Positions 16,613 to 27,167 of a DNA stretch of 64,000 nt are shown piece after piece (within the stretch, counting starts at the first letter, position 1; each line of letters opens with the position of its first letter). A program made the translations under genes and the position numbers. This DNA is from Lacrimispora celerecrescens (GTDB lineage Bacteria > Bacillota > Clostridia > Lachnospirales > Lachnospiraceae), in the NCBI RefSeq assembly GCF_000732605.1, contig NZ_JPME01000002.1, positions 186,001 to 250,000 on the forward strand. Reading direction: 5' to 3'. Below the pieces are notes generated by a model. That model worked only from the letters and a program-made list of their open reading frames with translations, was not told the origin of the DNA and searched no databases.

Positions 16613-17506
16613 ATGTCGGCCAATTTTGAACATTACAAAGTTTTTTATTATGTTGCTAAGTATAAGAATTTCACAAGGGCTGCCAATGCTCTTTTAACCA
16701 GTCAGCCTTCTGTGACCTGCTATATACAGAACCTTGAAAACGTGCTGGGCTGCAAGCTGTTTATACGGTCGAAAAAGGGCGTTGTCCTAACCAGTGAAGG
16801 AGAGCTGCTTTACAGCTATGTGGCCCCTGCCTGTATGCAGTTTATGCAGGGCGAGGAAGCCTTAAAGGAGAGGCTTGGGAAACAGATTGAGCAGATCAAC
16901 GTGGGAGCTACCCAGATGGCTATGCATTCCTATCTGCTGGCTGGGCTTCATCAGTTTAAAGAACAATTTCCTCACGTCAGGTTAAACATCTTCACCTATA
17001 ACACGCCCCAGACATTAAGTGAACTGAAGGCAGGGAAAATTGATTTGGGAATTATTACAACACCGTTTTACTGCGATGAGAACATAAAGTCAGTCAAGGT
17101 AAAGACCTTTTGCAGTCTTCTGGCAGGGGGTAAGAAGTATGAGGAATACAGCGGAAAAACCAGTTACCTTTCGGAACTTTCCACACTTCCGTTAATAACC
17201 ATGTCAAACGTCACAACGACCTTTGCCTTTTTCCAGGAGTTCTACCATACCTGCGGCCTGGTCATGCAGCCGGCCATAGAAGTGGCAGGAATTGACTTGA
17301 TTCTTCCGGTAATCGTGCAGAACTTAGGAATTGGATTTGTTCCCGAAGAACTGGCCCGGCCGGCCCTTGAAAAGGGAGAGATCGTAGAAATAAAGCTGCA
17401 TGAACAGATACCGGAACGAAGTATCTGCATTGTCAGCGACAGCCGCCGGCCCTTAAGCTCGGCTGCAAAGCAGCTTCAGCAGATGTTAGAAGGCGACTGC
17501 CCGTGA
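16613..17506 (+). CDS. LysR-family transcriptional regulator
   Basis: A 297-residue regulator. The N-terminal helix-turn-helix (about residues 18-60; FTRAANALLTSQPSVTCYIQ, LENVLGCKLF) is followed by the usual two-lobed ligand-binding domain (from about 90). It is encoded between the 4-hydroxybutyrate operon and bcd-etfBA, in the same direction as both, and is the obvious candidate to control them. Its own promoter region holds a paired 11-bp repeat. The effector is unknown; a pathway acid or acyl-CoA would be a reasonable guess. Confidence 0.88.
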   Translation: MSANFEHYKVFYYVAKYKNFTRAANALLTSQPSVTCYIQNLENVLGCKLFIRSKKGVVLTSEGELLYSYVAPACMQFMQGEEALKERLGKQIEQINVGATQMAMHSYLLAGLHQFKEQFPHVRLNIFTYNTPQTLSELKAGKIDLGIITTPFYCDENIKSVKVKTFCSLLAGGKKYEEYSGKTSYLSELSTLPLITMSNVTTTFAFFQEFYHTCGLVMQPAIEVAGIDLILPVIVQNLGIGFVPEELARPALEKGEIVEIKLHEQIPERSICIVSDSRRPLSSAAKQLQQMLEGDCP

Positions 17507-17575
17507 GCTCGCTAAACAGTAGGTTCTGTGAGCTTCACTGCGGACTTAAGGTATAAAAAATGAAGGAGCATAAGC

Positions 17576-18727
17576 ATGGATTTTAATTTATCAAAAAAAC
17601 ATCTTCTCGCAAGAAGCCTGTTCCGGCAGTTTGCTGAAAAAGAAGCAAAGCCTCTGGCACAGGAGACCGACGAGACGGAAATATTTCCAAAATCAACCGT
17701 TGAAAAAATGGCAAAAAACGGATTCCTGGGAATACCGGTTCCCAGGGAATACGGCGGCCAGGGCTGTGATCCCCTTACATACGTTATGTGCGTGGAGGAA
17801 CTTGCCAAAGCATGTGCGGCAACTGCCGTCATTGTATCCGCCCACACTTCTCTTTGTATTGATCCCATACTTACCTATGGAAGCGAAGCCCAGAAGCAAA
17901 AGTACATCCCAGACCTTGCTTCCGGAAAGAAGCTTGGTGCTTTTGGACTGACGGAGGCCGGGGCCGGCACAGATGCCCAGGGACAGCAGACAAAGGCAGT
18001 ACTGGATGGAGACCACTGGGTAATAAATGGTTCCAAGTGCTTTATCACCAATGGAAAAGAAGCCGATGTTTACGTCATTATCGCTGTGACCGGCACGGTG
18101 GAAAAGCACGGGAAAAAGTTAAAGGAAATCTCTGCCTTTTTAGTGGAGAAGGGGACTCCTGGCTTTTCTTTCGGGACAAAGGAGAAGAAAATGGGGATCA
18201 GAGGTTCTTCTACCTATGAATTAATTTTCACGGATTGCCGAATCCCGAAGGAAAACTTACTTGGAATCCAGGGAAAGGGATTTCAGATCGCCATGCATAC
18301 CTTAGACGGAGGAAGGATCGGCATTGCTGCCCAGGCCCTTGGCATCGCGGAAGGAGCCTTTGATTCCACGGTAAAATACGTTAAGGAAAGAAAGCAGTTT
18401 GGCCGCAGCATCGGCCAGTTCCAGAATACCCAGTTTCAGTTGGCAGATATGGCAACCAGAATTGAAGCAGCCAGGCTGCTGGTATATAAGGCTGCTATGG
18501 CAAAAGCCACGCAAAAGAACTACAGCGTGGAAGCAGCCATGGCAAAGCTATATGCGGCGGAGGCCGCCATGGATGTGACCACAAAAGCGGTACAGCTCCA
18601 TGGTGGTTACGGATATATCAGGGAATACGAGGTGGAACGCATGATGCGGGATGCAAAAATCACGGAGATATACGAGGGAACCTCGGAGGTGCAGCGCATG
18701 GTCATATCCGGGAATATTTTAAAATAA
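17576..18727 (+). CDS. bcd: Butyryl-CoA dehydrogenase
   Basis: A 383-residue FAD acyl-CoA dehydrogenase. The catalytic base is Glu367 in IYEGTSEVQRM, as in short-chain enzymes. It also has the FGLTEAGAGTDA flavin-binding segment and a C-terminal QLHGGYGYIREYEVERMMRD stretch. With EtfB and EtfA, encoded directly downstream, it should reduce crotonyl-CoA to butyryl-CoA, and in clostridia this complex couples NADH oxidation to ferredoxin reduction by flavin-based bifurcation. It would act on the crotonyl-CoA made by AbfD, encoded about 4 kb upstream. No thiolase, crotonase or hydroxybutyryl-CoA dehydrogenase is present here, which fits a 4-hydroxybutyrate-fed route. Confidence 0.93.
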   Translation: MDFNLSKKHLLARSLFRQFAEKEAKPLAQETDETEIFPKSTVEKMAKNGFLGIPVPREYGGQGCDPLTYVMCVEELAKACAATAVIVSAHTSLCIDPILTYGSEAQKQKYIPDLASGKKLGAFGLTEAGAGTDAQGQQTKAVLDGDHWVINGSKCFITNGKEADVYVIIAVTGTVEKHGKKLKEISAFLVEKGTPGFSFGTKEKKMGIRGSSTYELIFTDCRIPKENLLGIQGKGFQIAMHTLDGGRIGIAAQALGIAEGAFDSTVKYVKERKQFGRSIGQFQNTQFQLADMATRIEAARLLVYKAAMAKATQKNYSVEAAMAKLYAAEAAMDVTTKAVQLHGGYGYIREYEVERMMRDAKITEIYEGTSEVQRMVISGNILK

Positions 18728-18739
18728 GGAGGGCTTGTT

Positions 18740-19522
18740 GTGAAAATAGTAGTCTGTATCAAACAGGTACCTGATACAAAAAACGGGGTAAAATTCAAAC
18801 CGGACGGCACTCTGGACCGGGGAGCCATGGCAAGTGTCATGAACCCGGACGACAAAGCCGGACTGGAAGCAGCCCTTCGCCTAAAGGACTTACATGGCGG
18901 GGAAGTGACTGTTGTCACCATGGGACTTCCCAAAGCGGAAGAGGTATTGCGGGAGGCCCTGGCCATGGGAGCGGATCAGGCAATTCTAATAACAGACCGG
19001 GTGCTGGGAGGAGCCGATACGTGGGCAACTTCCTCTACATTGGCCGGAGCAGTCAGAAATCTGGAATACGATCTGATTATTACAGGACGTCAGGCCATTG
19101 ACGGGGATACCGCTCAGGTTGGGCCCCAGCTTTCCGAACATTTAGGCATTCCGGTGATTTCCTATGCCCAGAAGATCCGGGTAGAGGGAGACTGTGTGAT
19201 TGCAGAGCGTCAGTTTGAGGACCGGTATCACGTTTTAAAGGCAAAGCTTCCCTGCCTGATTACAGCGCTTTCTGAGCTTAACGAGCCCCGTTATATGACG
19301 CCGGGCGGGATCTTTGATGCGTTTGATGCGGATATTACGGTATGGGGGAGAGGGGATTTAAAAGACGTAGCGGATACGGACATCGGACTAAAAGGCTCTC
19401 CCACCCAGATCGCAAAGGCTTCCGATAAGGTGAAAAAGGGAACGGGAGATATGATTAATGGAACCCCTGTGGAATCTGCTGCATTTATTGTGGAAAAGTT
19501 AAAGGAAAGACATGTTATTTAG
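18740..19522 (+). CDS. etfB: Electron transfer flavoprotein subunit beta
   Basis: A 260-residue ETF beta subunit. It opens with KIVVCIKQVPDTKNGVKF and contains the ETF beta signature region (ATSSTLAGAVRNLEYDLIITGRQ near 95-115; DGDTAQVGPQL). The GTG start at 18740 has AAGGAGGG upstream. It lies 12 bases after bcd and 24 bases before etfA. In the Bcd-Etf complex the beta subunit carries the bifurcating FAD with EtfA. Confidence 0.93.
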   Translation: MKIVVCIKQVPDTKNGVKFKPDGTLDRGAMASVMNPDDKAGLEAALRLKDLHGGEVTVVTMGLPKAEEVLREALAMGADQAILITDRVLGGADTWATSSTLAGAVRNLEYDLIITGRQAIDGDTAQVGPQLSEHLGIPVISYAQKIRVEGDCVIAERQFEDRYHVLKAKLPCLITALSELNEPRYMTPGGIFDAFDADITVWGRGDLKDVADTDIGLKGSPTQIAKASDKVKKGTGDMINGTPVESAAFIVEKLKERHVI

Positions 19523-19546
19523 CGGAAGAGAGGGGAGACAGGCAAT

Positions 19547-20587
19547 ATGAATTTGGAAGAATACAAAGGGATCTGCGTTTTTGCACAGCAGACAGATCAC
19601 CGGTTAAACAGCATTGCTTTTGAATTGCTTGGAAAAGGAAAAGAACTTGCGAAGGATTTAAAGACAGATGTGACCGCAGTGCTCATTGGTTATGAAATCA
19701 TGGGATTGGCGGACGAACTTGCCGCATATGGTGCTGACAGGGTGATCGTCGTGGATGGACCGGAGTTCAAAGAATACCGTGCGGAGCCCTATACCCATGC
19801 ACTTGCTTCTGCAATCGGGAAATACAAGCCGGAAATCGTTCTCATAGGCGCAACTGCTGTGGGAAGAGAGTTAGGGCCCAAGGTGTCGGCCAGAATTGCA
19901 ACAGGGCTCACTGCGGATTGTACAAAGCTGGAAATTGGGGATTTTCCGTTACATACAGTTCCGGATAAGGAGCAGAAGCATAATCAGCTTTTGATGACCC
20001 GCCCCGCATTCGGCGGCAATACCATAGCGACCATCGCCTGCCCCAATCATCGCCCCCAGATGGCCACAGTCCGTCCGGGAGTAATGCGTACCGCCGGTAA
20101 GCTTCAGGGCAGAAAGGCTTTGATTGAGGAATTCAATCCTGGCTATTATAGCAGGAAGGATACAGAGATCCTGGAGATTGTGAAAGCCGTAAATGAAACA
20201 GCTGACATTATGGACGCTAAAATACTGGTGTCAGGGGGACGTGGCATAGGCGGTCCGGAAAACTTCCACCTTCTGAAGGAGCTTGCAGATGCACTGGGCG
20301 GAGAGGTAAGCTGCTCAAGGGCCGTTGTGGACGCAGGCTGGAAGCCTAAGGACCTACAGGTGGGCCAGACCGGAAAGACCGTTCGTCCCAATGTGTATTT
20401 TGCCGTTGGAATCTCCGGGGCAATCCAGCATGTGGCAGGTATGGAAGAGTCTGATCTGATCATTGCAATCAATAAAGATGAAAGCGCCCCCATTTTTGAG
20501 GTCGCAGATTACGGGATTACCGGTGACTGGAAGAAAATCGTTCCGGAACTGACCAGGCAGCTTCAGGCAGTCAGGGACGGAATATAG
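19547..20587 (+). CDS. etfA: Electron transfer flavoprotein subunit alpha
   Basis: A 346-residue ETF alpha subunit. The C-terminal FAD-binding signature begins near residue 229 (SGGRGIGGPENFHLL) and continues through VGQTGKTVRPNVYFAVGISGAIQH. It is the last gene of the bcd-etfB-etfA operon and partners EtfB in electron transfer to Bcd. No ferredoxin-like N-terminal extension is present. Confidence 0.93.
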   Translation: MNLEEYKGICVFAQQTDHRLNSIAFELLGKGKELAKDLKTDVTAVLIGYEIMGLADELAAYGADRVIVVDGPEFKEYRAEPYTHALASAIGKYKPEIVLIGATAVGRELGPKVSARIATGLTADCTKLEIGDFPLHTVPDKEQKHNQLLMTRPAFGGNTIATIACPNHRPQMATVRPGVMRTAGKLQGRKALIEEFNPGYYSRKDTEILEIVKAVNETADIMDAKILVSGGRGIGGPENFHLLKELADALGGEVSCSRAVVDAGWKPKDLQVGQTGKTVRPNVYFAVGISGAIQHVAGMEESDLIIAINKDESAPIFEVADYGITGDWKKIVPELTRQLQAVRDGI

Positions 20588-20608
20588 GGATTTGGGCCGG
20601 ATTCGTTA

Positions 20609-20637
20609 TTGAAATAGAGTTTATGGTATGTTATAAT
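20609..20637 (+). promoter_or_regulatory. Near-consensus promoter ahead of the response regulator
   Basis: TTGAAA (20609-20614), a 17-base spacer, and TATAAT (20632-20637) with an extended TG at 20629-20630. Transcription should start near 20644, leaving a leader of about 125 bases before the response-regulator start. Confidence 0.75.
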
Positions 20638-20664
20638 AATATATATCAGTCCAGAGAGAATGAG

Positions 20665-20709
20665 AGCGCAGCAGGACAACTGAAAAGTTGTCTTTTGGTG
20701 CGCTTTTTT
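20665..20709 (+). terminator. Intrinsic terminator inside the response-regulator leader
   Basis: A two-tier hairpin: outer AGCGCA/TGCGCT (20665-20670, 20699-20704) and inner GACAACT-GAAA-AGTTGTC (20675-20692), followed by T6. It lies downstream of a strong promoter (20609-20637) and upstream of the gene. It could end read-through from etfA or act as an attenuator of the regulator gene. Confidence 0.7.
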
Positions 20710-20767
20710 GTTGGATGAAAAAAGGGATCTTATTTGAAACCATTATTTTCAGGAGGGGTTGAAAAAT

Positions 20768-21460
20768 ATGTATCAGACAATCATCATTGAAGATGACCCA
20801 ATCGTTGCTTCTATTAACCGTCATTTTGTAGAATTAAATAAAGATATGGAAGTATGCGGTTGTTTTAGCAATGGACAGGATGCTCTGAATTATCTGGAGG
20901 AGCATTCGGTAGATTTGGCCATCACGGAACTGTATATGCCGAAAATGGATGGAATGGAGCTTCTGCGGGAGATCCGGAGACAGGAGAAGGATCTGGATGT
21001 CATCGTAGTAAGTTCCGCCAATGATGTAAAGCATGTTAAGAAATTTCTTTCGCTTGGAATTATCGACTATCTGATAAAGCCATTTGAATATACCAGGTTT
21101 AATCATGCTTTGGAGAAGTTCACGAAAAGCCAGGAATTGCTGAAACCCCGTAATTTCTCCCAGTCCCAATTAGATAAGCTTTTTTACATCTCTTCTTTGC
21201 CCCTGGCAGAAGAAAACAGCAAGGGAATCCAGGAAGCTACCTTAAGCAGTATATTGGATTATATGAAGATGCACCAGCTGGATCCAATGACAAGCGATAT
21301 GATTGCCAAAGAGGTCCGGTTGTCCAGTGTGACGGTCAGAAGGTACATGAACTATCTGTTGGAAAAACAGAGGGTTATCAGTGACATTGATTATAATACT
21401 GGAGGAAGGCCCAGTGTTATTTACCGTTACATAATCGAAGAGGAGTGCCTGGCAGAGTGA
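20768..21460 (+). CDS. Orphan response regulator (CitB/DctR type) with Glu at the phosphorylation site
   Basis: A 230-residue protein. Residues 1-120 form a receiver domain: acidic pocket EDDP (8-11), the conserved SSAND serine, and the KPFEY lysine. The phosphoacceptor position 54 is Glu (LAITELYMPKMDG), not Asp. The C-terminal half contains a helix-turn-helix (TSDMIAKEVRLSSVTVRRYM) like those of CitB/DctR regulators. ATG 20768 is chosen because AGGAGG (20751-20756) is 11 bases upstream; the TTG at 20759 would be too close. No histidine kinase is adjacent. Glu commonly mimics the phosphorylated state, so the protein may be constitutively active; this is inference. Confidence 0.85.
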   Translation: MYQTIIIEDDPIVASINRHFVELNKDMEVCGCFSNGQDALNYLEEHSVDLAITELYMPKMDGMELLREIRRQEKDLDVIVVSSANDVKHVKKFLSLGIIDYLIKPFEYTRFNHALEKFTKSQELLKPRNFSQSQLDKLFYISSLPLAEENSKGIQEATLSSILDYMKMHQLDPMTSDMIAKEVRLSSVTVRRYMNYLLEKQRVISDIDYNTGGRPSVIYRYIIEEECLAE

Positions 21461-21467
21461 GAAAAGT

Positions 21468-21503
21468 GCCGGAAACACTTGGCAGGTGTTCCGGCCTTTT
21501 CTT
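21468..21503. terminator. Shared terminator of the response regulator and glpF
   Basis: The stem GCCGGAAACAC/GTGTTCCGGC with one bulged base is followed by TTTTCTT on the plus strand, and by TTTTCTC on the minus strand. It can end both convergent transcripts. Confidence 0.65.
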
Positions 21504-21536
21504 ATTGGTCACATTTACAGGATAGCAAAGGAATAT

Positions 21537-22247
21537 TTATGCCCAGGGGATCGCGCTGTAGAGAAGCACTGCAGCTAAGGCACCGATCAGAGGCCCGAAT
21601 AACACGATGGGAGCATATTTCCAATTGGAACTGCCTTTATCCTTGATGGGAAGGACGGCGTGAGCAAGCCTGGGGCCTAAATCCCTGGCAGGATTGATGG
21701 CGTATCCGGTTAAACCTCCAAGGGACATACCGATGGAAACAATGATTCCAAACACAAAAAGGTTACTAAGTCCAGGAACCGCTCCTGTCTGTCCGATGCC
21801 TTTAATGGCAAATACAAGAACGAATGTTCCGATAGCTTCGCTTAACAGGTTGCGGCCGGTGTTGGGAATCGCAGGTGAAGTACAGAAAACACCTCGTTTC
21901 GTGGCCTGGCTCTCCGTTGCGTCAAGCTGATCCTTAAACAATAAGTAAACCAGGACGGCACCGGTAAATGCTCCTGCGAATTGTGCGATCACATATCCCG
22001 GAACAAGGTCCCATGGAAGGCTTCCGTCTGCTGCCAGGGCTACGGTAACAGCCGGATTAAAATGGGCTCCGGAAGCTGCACCGAAGATGAAAGCAGGAAT
22101 CATAACCGCGAACCCCCATGCAAAGGAGACCTGGATGGAACCTCCACCCTTCATACCGGACTTATCCAGGTTAACATTGGCGACTACGCCATCTCCAAGC
22201 AAAATCAAAATCATAGTTCCTAAAAATTCTGCTATATACATTAACAT
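21537..22247 (-). CDS. glpF: Glycerol uptake facilitator (aquaglyceroporin)
   Basis: A 236-residue MIP-family channel with six membrane segments. Both pore motifs are present: NPA at 64-66 (HFNPAVTV) and NPA at 185-187 followed by Arg188-Asp189 (NPARDLGPR). The Arg-Asp pair is typical of glycerol-conducting members rather than strict water channels. It is encoded 32 bases downstream of glpK on the same strand, forming a glpKF operon for glycerol entry and phosphorylation. Confidence 0.93.
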   Translation of the reverse strand: MLMYIAEFLGTMILILLGDGVVANVNLDKSGMKGGGSIQVSFAWGFAVMIPAFIFGAASGAHFNPAVTVALAADGSLPWDLVPGYVIAQFAGAFTGAVLVYLLFKDQLDATESQATKRGVFCTSPAIPNTGRNLLSEAIGTFVLVFAIKGIGQTGAVPGLSNLFVFGIIVSIGMSLGGLTGYAINPARDLGPRLAHAVLPIKDKGSSNWKYAPIVLFGPLIGALAAVLLYSAIPWA

Positions 22248-22279
22248 ACGTTTCCTCCCTGAAACTTTTATTTAGTTTT

Positions 22280-23903
<1,624 letters not shown>

Positions 23904-23987
23904 GTGTTCAATACTTTCCAATGATTCCGCTCACTTCTGATATATGATAAATTATTATCAATGTAAGAGGTTGGGAGGTTTTATACA

Positions 23988-24788
23988 ATGGTTTACAGCT
24001 ATTATCCGGGCTGCACATTGAAGACAAAGGCGAAGAAGCTGGACCGCTATGCCAGAGATTGTGCCCAAATATTTGAGATTGAGCTGGAAGAGATAGAAGA
24101 CTGGCAATGCTGCGGAGGCGTCTACCCTGGTATGGCAGACGAACTGGCTACACGCCTTTCTCCTGTGCGCGCATTAAGAGAGGCCGGGGATAAAAAGCAG
24201 GATCTGGTGACTGTATGCTCTGCATGTCACCACGTGATAAAAAGAGTTAATGAGGATGTAAAGACCTCCGGAGAAATCAGAAGGAAGATCAACGCTTATC
24301 TGGAACCTGAGAATGGTTATGAAGGCGAGACAAAGGTGATCCACTACTTAGAACTGCTTCGCGACCGTATAGGCTTTGACCGGATCAGGGAAAAAGTAAA
24401 ACAACCTCTTAATGGAAAGAAGATAGCTCCTTATTATGGCTGCCTGCTTTTAAGGCCTTACGATGTAATGAATTTTGACGATCCGGAAAATCCATCGATT
24501 ATGGAAGAGTTTCTTCTTGCAATCGGTGCCAAACCGGTTCACTACGCTTTAAAAAACGAGTGCTGCGGCGGGTATGTGACCATGGAAGATGAGGAATTTG
24601 CTTCTAAAAAAAGTTCCTCTATTATGGAAGCTGCTATGGACCAGGGAGCGGAAAGCATGATTACTGCCTGTCCCCTATGTAAATACAATCTGGAAAACAG
24701 CGGTCTTAAAAATGGAATTCCGGTCTACTATTTTACGGAACTTTTGGCAGAAGCTCTGGGAGTGAAAGAACAGGAGGAAGGAACGTGA
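23988..24788 (+). CDS. hdrB: Heterodisulfide reductase subunit B homologue
   Basis: A 266-residue HdrB-family protein with two complete CCG domains. The first has Cys9, Cys41-Cys42 and Cys77/Cys80 (spacings 31 and 34). The second has C-x39-CC-x34-CxxC ending in TACPLCK. In HdrB these bind non-cubane [4Fe-4S] clusters that cleave a disulfide. Both being intact argues for a catalytic disulfide site rather than a degenerate LdpD/SdhE-type copy. It is the first gene of a dense operon and overlaps hdrC by 4 bases. The disulfide substrate in a non-methanogen is unknown. Confidence 0.9.
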   Translation: MVYSYYPGCTLKTKAKKLDRYARDCAQIFEIELEEIEDWQCCGGVYPGMADELATRLSPVRALREAGDKKQDLVTVCSACHHVIKRVNEDVKTSGEIRRKINAYLEPENGYEGETKVIHYLELLRDRIGFDRIREKVKQPLNGKKIAPYYGCLLLRPYDVMNFDDPENPSIMEEFLLAIGAKPVHYALKNECCGGYVTMEDEEFASKKSSSIMEAAMDQGAESMITACPLCKYNLENSGLKNGIPVYYFTELLAEALGVKEQEEGT

Positions 24789-25156
24789 GGGAAGAAATTT
24801 TAAGAATCAGCGGTGTGAATCCCTTAAAATGTATGAAATGCGGAAAATGTACCGCTTCCTGCCCTGCATTTGAAAAGATGGAATATCACCCGCATCAATT
24901 TGTGGAAATGGTTCAAAACAATCATATCACTCCTCTTTTGGAATCGGAATCCCAGTATTACTGTATGTCCTGTCTGGTCTGTGAGGAGCGGTGCCCCAGA
25001 GGGGTGAAGCCCCAGAAACTCATAGAAGCCGTCCAGGTTTTAAAGTTAAGGGCGTCGGAGGGCAACCGGCTGAAACCACAGGATGTGGCAAACCGGCTGG
25101 ATCCTTCGCTTCCTCAGCAGGCCCTTATGGCGGCATTCAGAAAGTACAGCAGGTGA
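24785..25156 (+). CDS. hdrC: Heterodisulfide reductase subunit C homologue
   Basis: A 123-residue ferredoxin-like protein with two classical [4Fe-4S] motifs: CMKCGKCTASCP near residue 16 and CMSCLVCEERCP near residue 60. This is the HdrC pattern, wiring HdrA to HdrB. A GTG start at 24785 overlaps the end of hdrB, with AGGAGG about 6 bases upstream. It is not a general ferredoxin, judging by its position between hdrB and hdrA and its C-terminal tail. Confidence 0.9.
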   Translation: MREEILRISGVNPLKCMKCGKCTASCPAFEKMEYHPHQFVEMVQNNHITPLLESESQYYCMSCLVCEERCPRGVKPQKLIEAVQVLKLRASEGNRLKPQDVANRLDPSLPQQALMAAFRKYSR

Positions 25157-25178
25157 CAAAAGAAAGGAAGGGAAGAAT

Positions 25179-27167
25179 TTGCAGAAAATAGGAGTTTTTG
25201 TCTGTTGGTGCGGAAGCAACATTGCGGCTACTGTGGATGTAAGCAAGGTCGCAGGAGCTGTGAAGGAAGAACCAGACGTTATTTTTGCATCTGATTATTC
25301 CTACATGTGCTCGGAAGCCGGCCAGCTTATGATCCAAAATGCCATAAAGGAAAAAGGACTGACCGGAATTGTGGTGTGTTCCTGCTCCCCGCGCATGCAT
25401 GAGGCCACATTCCGCAAAGCTGCACAGGCTGCGGGTCTGAATCCTTACATGGTGGAAATCGCCAATATCAGGGAGCAATGCTCCTGGATCCATAAAGATA
25501 AAGAAGAAGGAACGAAAAAAGCAATTCTCTTGGCAAAGGCGGCAATTGCCAAGGTCCGGTTTAACGAACCGCTGACAGCGGGAGAAACCCCGGTGACAAA
25601 GCGGGCTCTGGTGATCGGAGGAGGAATTGCGGGAATCCAGACGGCTCTTGATATCGCGGATGCAGGATTTGAAGTTGACATTGTAGAGAAGTCACCGACC
25701 ATAGGCGGAAAAATGGCTCAGCTTGATAAGACGTTTCCCACTTTGGACTGTGCGGCCTGTATCCTCACACCTAAGATGGTGGACGCAGCAGCTCATGAGA
25801 AGATCCGTTTGTTTACCTACAGTGAAGTGGAGAAGGTAAAAGGATTTGTGGGGAATTTCACCGTTGATATCCGGAAAAAAGCCAGAAGCATACAGGAAGA
25901 GAAGTGCACGGGCTGCGGTGCGTGTATGGAAAAGTGCCCTTCCAGAAAAACAGGAAACGAATTTAATGAAAGGCTGGATAACCGGACTGCCATTTATATT
26001 CCTTTTGCCCAGGCAATCCCAAATATACCGTCCATTGACAGGGAAGCCTGCATTCATTTTAAAACCGGCAAATGCGGCATATGCCAAAAGACCTGCGGCG
26101 TTGGAGCCATTGATTTCGACCAGCAGGATGAGAGGATCACCAGGAAATACGGAGCCATTGTGGCTGCCACAGGGTTTCAGCCCATCTCCCTGGAACGGTT
26201 TGACGAATTCCAGTATTCCAAAAGTCCCGATGTCATCACTTCCTTAGAACTGGAACGGCTGATGAATGCCGCCGGCCCCACAAAAGGAGAACTGGTAAAG
26301 CCCTCCAGCCGTAAACATCCAAGCGATATGGTATTTGTCCAGTGCGTCGGCTCCCGGGGGGAATCCTGCAGGGAGAAGAGTTACTGCTCCAAGATCTGCT
26401 GTATGTACACTGCCAAACATGCCATGATGATCCGTGATAAATATCCGGACATCAATGTTCATGTATTTTACATTGACGTACGCACACCGGGAAAGAATTT
26501 CGACGAATTTTACCGCAGGGCAGTGGAAGATTACGGCGTTGATTACCGGAAAGGTATGGTGGGTAAGGTCATGGAGCAAAAGGACGGCAGGCTGTTAGTA
26601 CAGGCCTCCGATTTACTGACCGGAGAACAGCTTCTGTTACATACGGATATGGTGGTATTGGCAACGGCCATAGAGCCGGATAAATCGGCCAGGGCTCTGG
26701 CTACGATGCTCACGGCAAGCATGGACACCAACGACTTTTTTACGGAGGCCCATCCCAAGCTGAGGCCCGTGGAAAGTCCCACTGCAGGAATATTCTTATC
26801 AGGAACCTGTCAGGGTCCCAAAGATATTCCGGAGACAGTGGCCCAGGCAGGAGCAGCCGCAGCAAAGGTCATCGGTCTTTTAAGCAGAGAGAAGCTTTTA
26901 AATAACCCTCAAGTGGCAAAGGCAGAGGAACGTTTGTGCAGCGGGTGTTCGGGCTGTTCCAAAGTCTGTCCATACGGAGCGATTGACTACGAAGTGAGAG
27001 AGATCTGGGATCATGGGGTCAGGAAAACGCGGAGGATAGCTGTGGTAAACGAGGCGGTGTGCCAGGGCTGCGGAGCCTGTACGGTGACCTGCCCATCCGG
27101 AGCCATGGACTTAAAGGGATTTACTGCAAAACAGATTATGGCGGAGGTAGATGCGATATGCAGATAG
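25179..27167 (+). CDS. hdrA: Heterodisulfide reductase subunit A homologue (flavin electron-bifurcating type)
   Basis: A 662-residue HdrA. The N-terminus has IGVFVCWCGSNI; the Rossmann FAD motif GGGIAGIQTALDIADAG begins near 146; TLDCAACILTPKM and a CTGCGACMEKCP cluster lie near 243; and two C-terminal ferredoxin motifs (CSGCSGCSKVCP near 587, CQGCGACTVTCP near 628) complete the set. HdrA carries the FAD that splits electron pairs between ferredoxin and a lower-energy acceptor. A TTG start at 25179 with GGAAGGGA upstream gives the family length; the ATG at 25083 would add 32 residues that lie inside hdrC. Confidence 0.92.
   Translation: MQKIGVFVCWCGSNIAATVDVSKVAGAVKEEPDVIFASDYSYMCSEAGQLMIQNAIKEKGLTGIVVCSCSPRMHEATFRKAAQAAGLNPYMVEIANIREQCSWIHKDKEEGTKKAILLAKAAIAKVRFNEPLTAGETPVTKRALVIGGGIAGIQTALDIADAGFEVDIVEKSPTIGGKMAQLDKTFPTLDCAACILTPKMVDAAAHEKIRLFTYSEVEKVKGFVGNFTVDIRKKARSIQEEKCTGCGACMEKCPSRKTGNEFNERLDNRTAIYIPFAQAIPNIPSIDREACIHFKTGKCGICQKTCGVGAIDFDQQDERITRKYGAIVAATGFQPISLERFDEFQYSKSPDVITSLELERLMNAAGPTKGELVKPSSRKHPSDMVFVQCVGSRGESCREKSYCSKICCMYTAKHAMMIRDKYPDINVHVFYIDVRTPGKNFDEFYRRAVEDYGVDYRKGMVGKVMEQKDGRLLVQASDLLTGEQLLLHTDMVVLATAIEPDKSARALATMLTASMDTNDFFTEAHPKLRPVESPTAGIFLSGTCQGPKDIPETVAQAGAAAAKVIGLLSREKLLNNPQVAKAEERLCSGCSGCSKVCPYGAIDYEVREIWDHGVRKTRRIAVVNEAVCQGCGACTVTCPSGAMDLKGFTAKQIMAEVDAICR

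Noticed and set aside
24988-25160. Longer N-terminus for HdrA starting at 25083
   Set aside because: It would overlap hdrC extensively and the extra residues do not resemble HdrA. The TTG at 25179 gives the expected family start.
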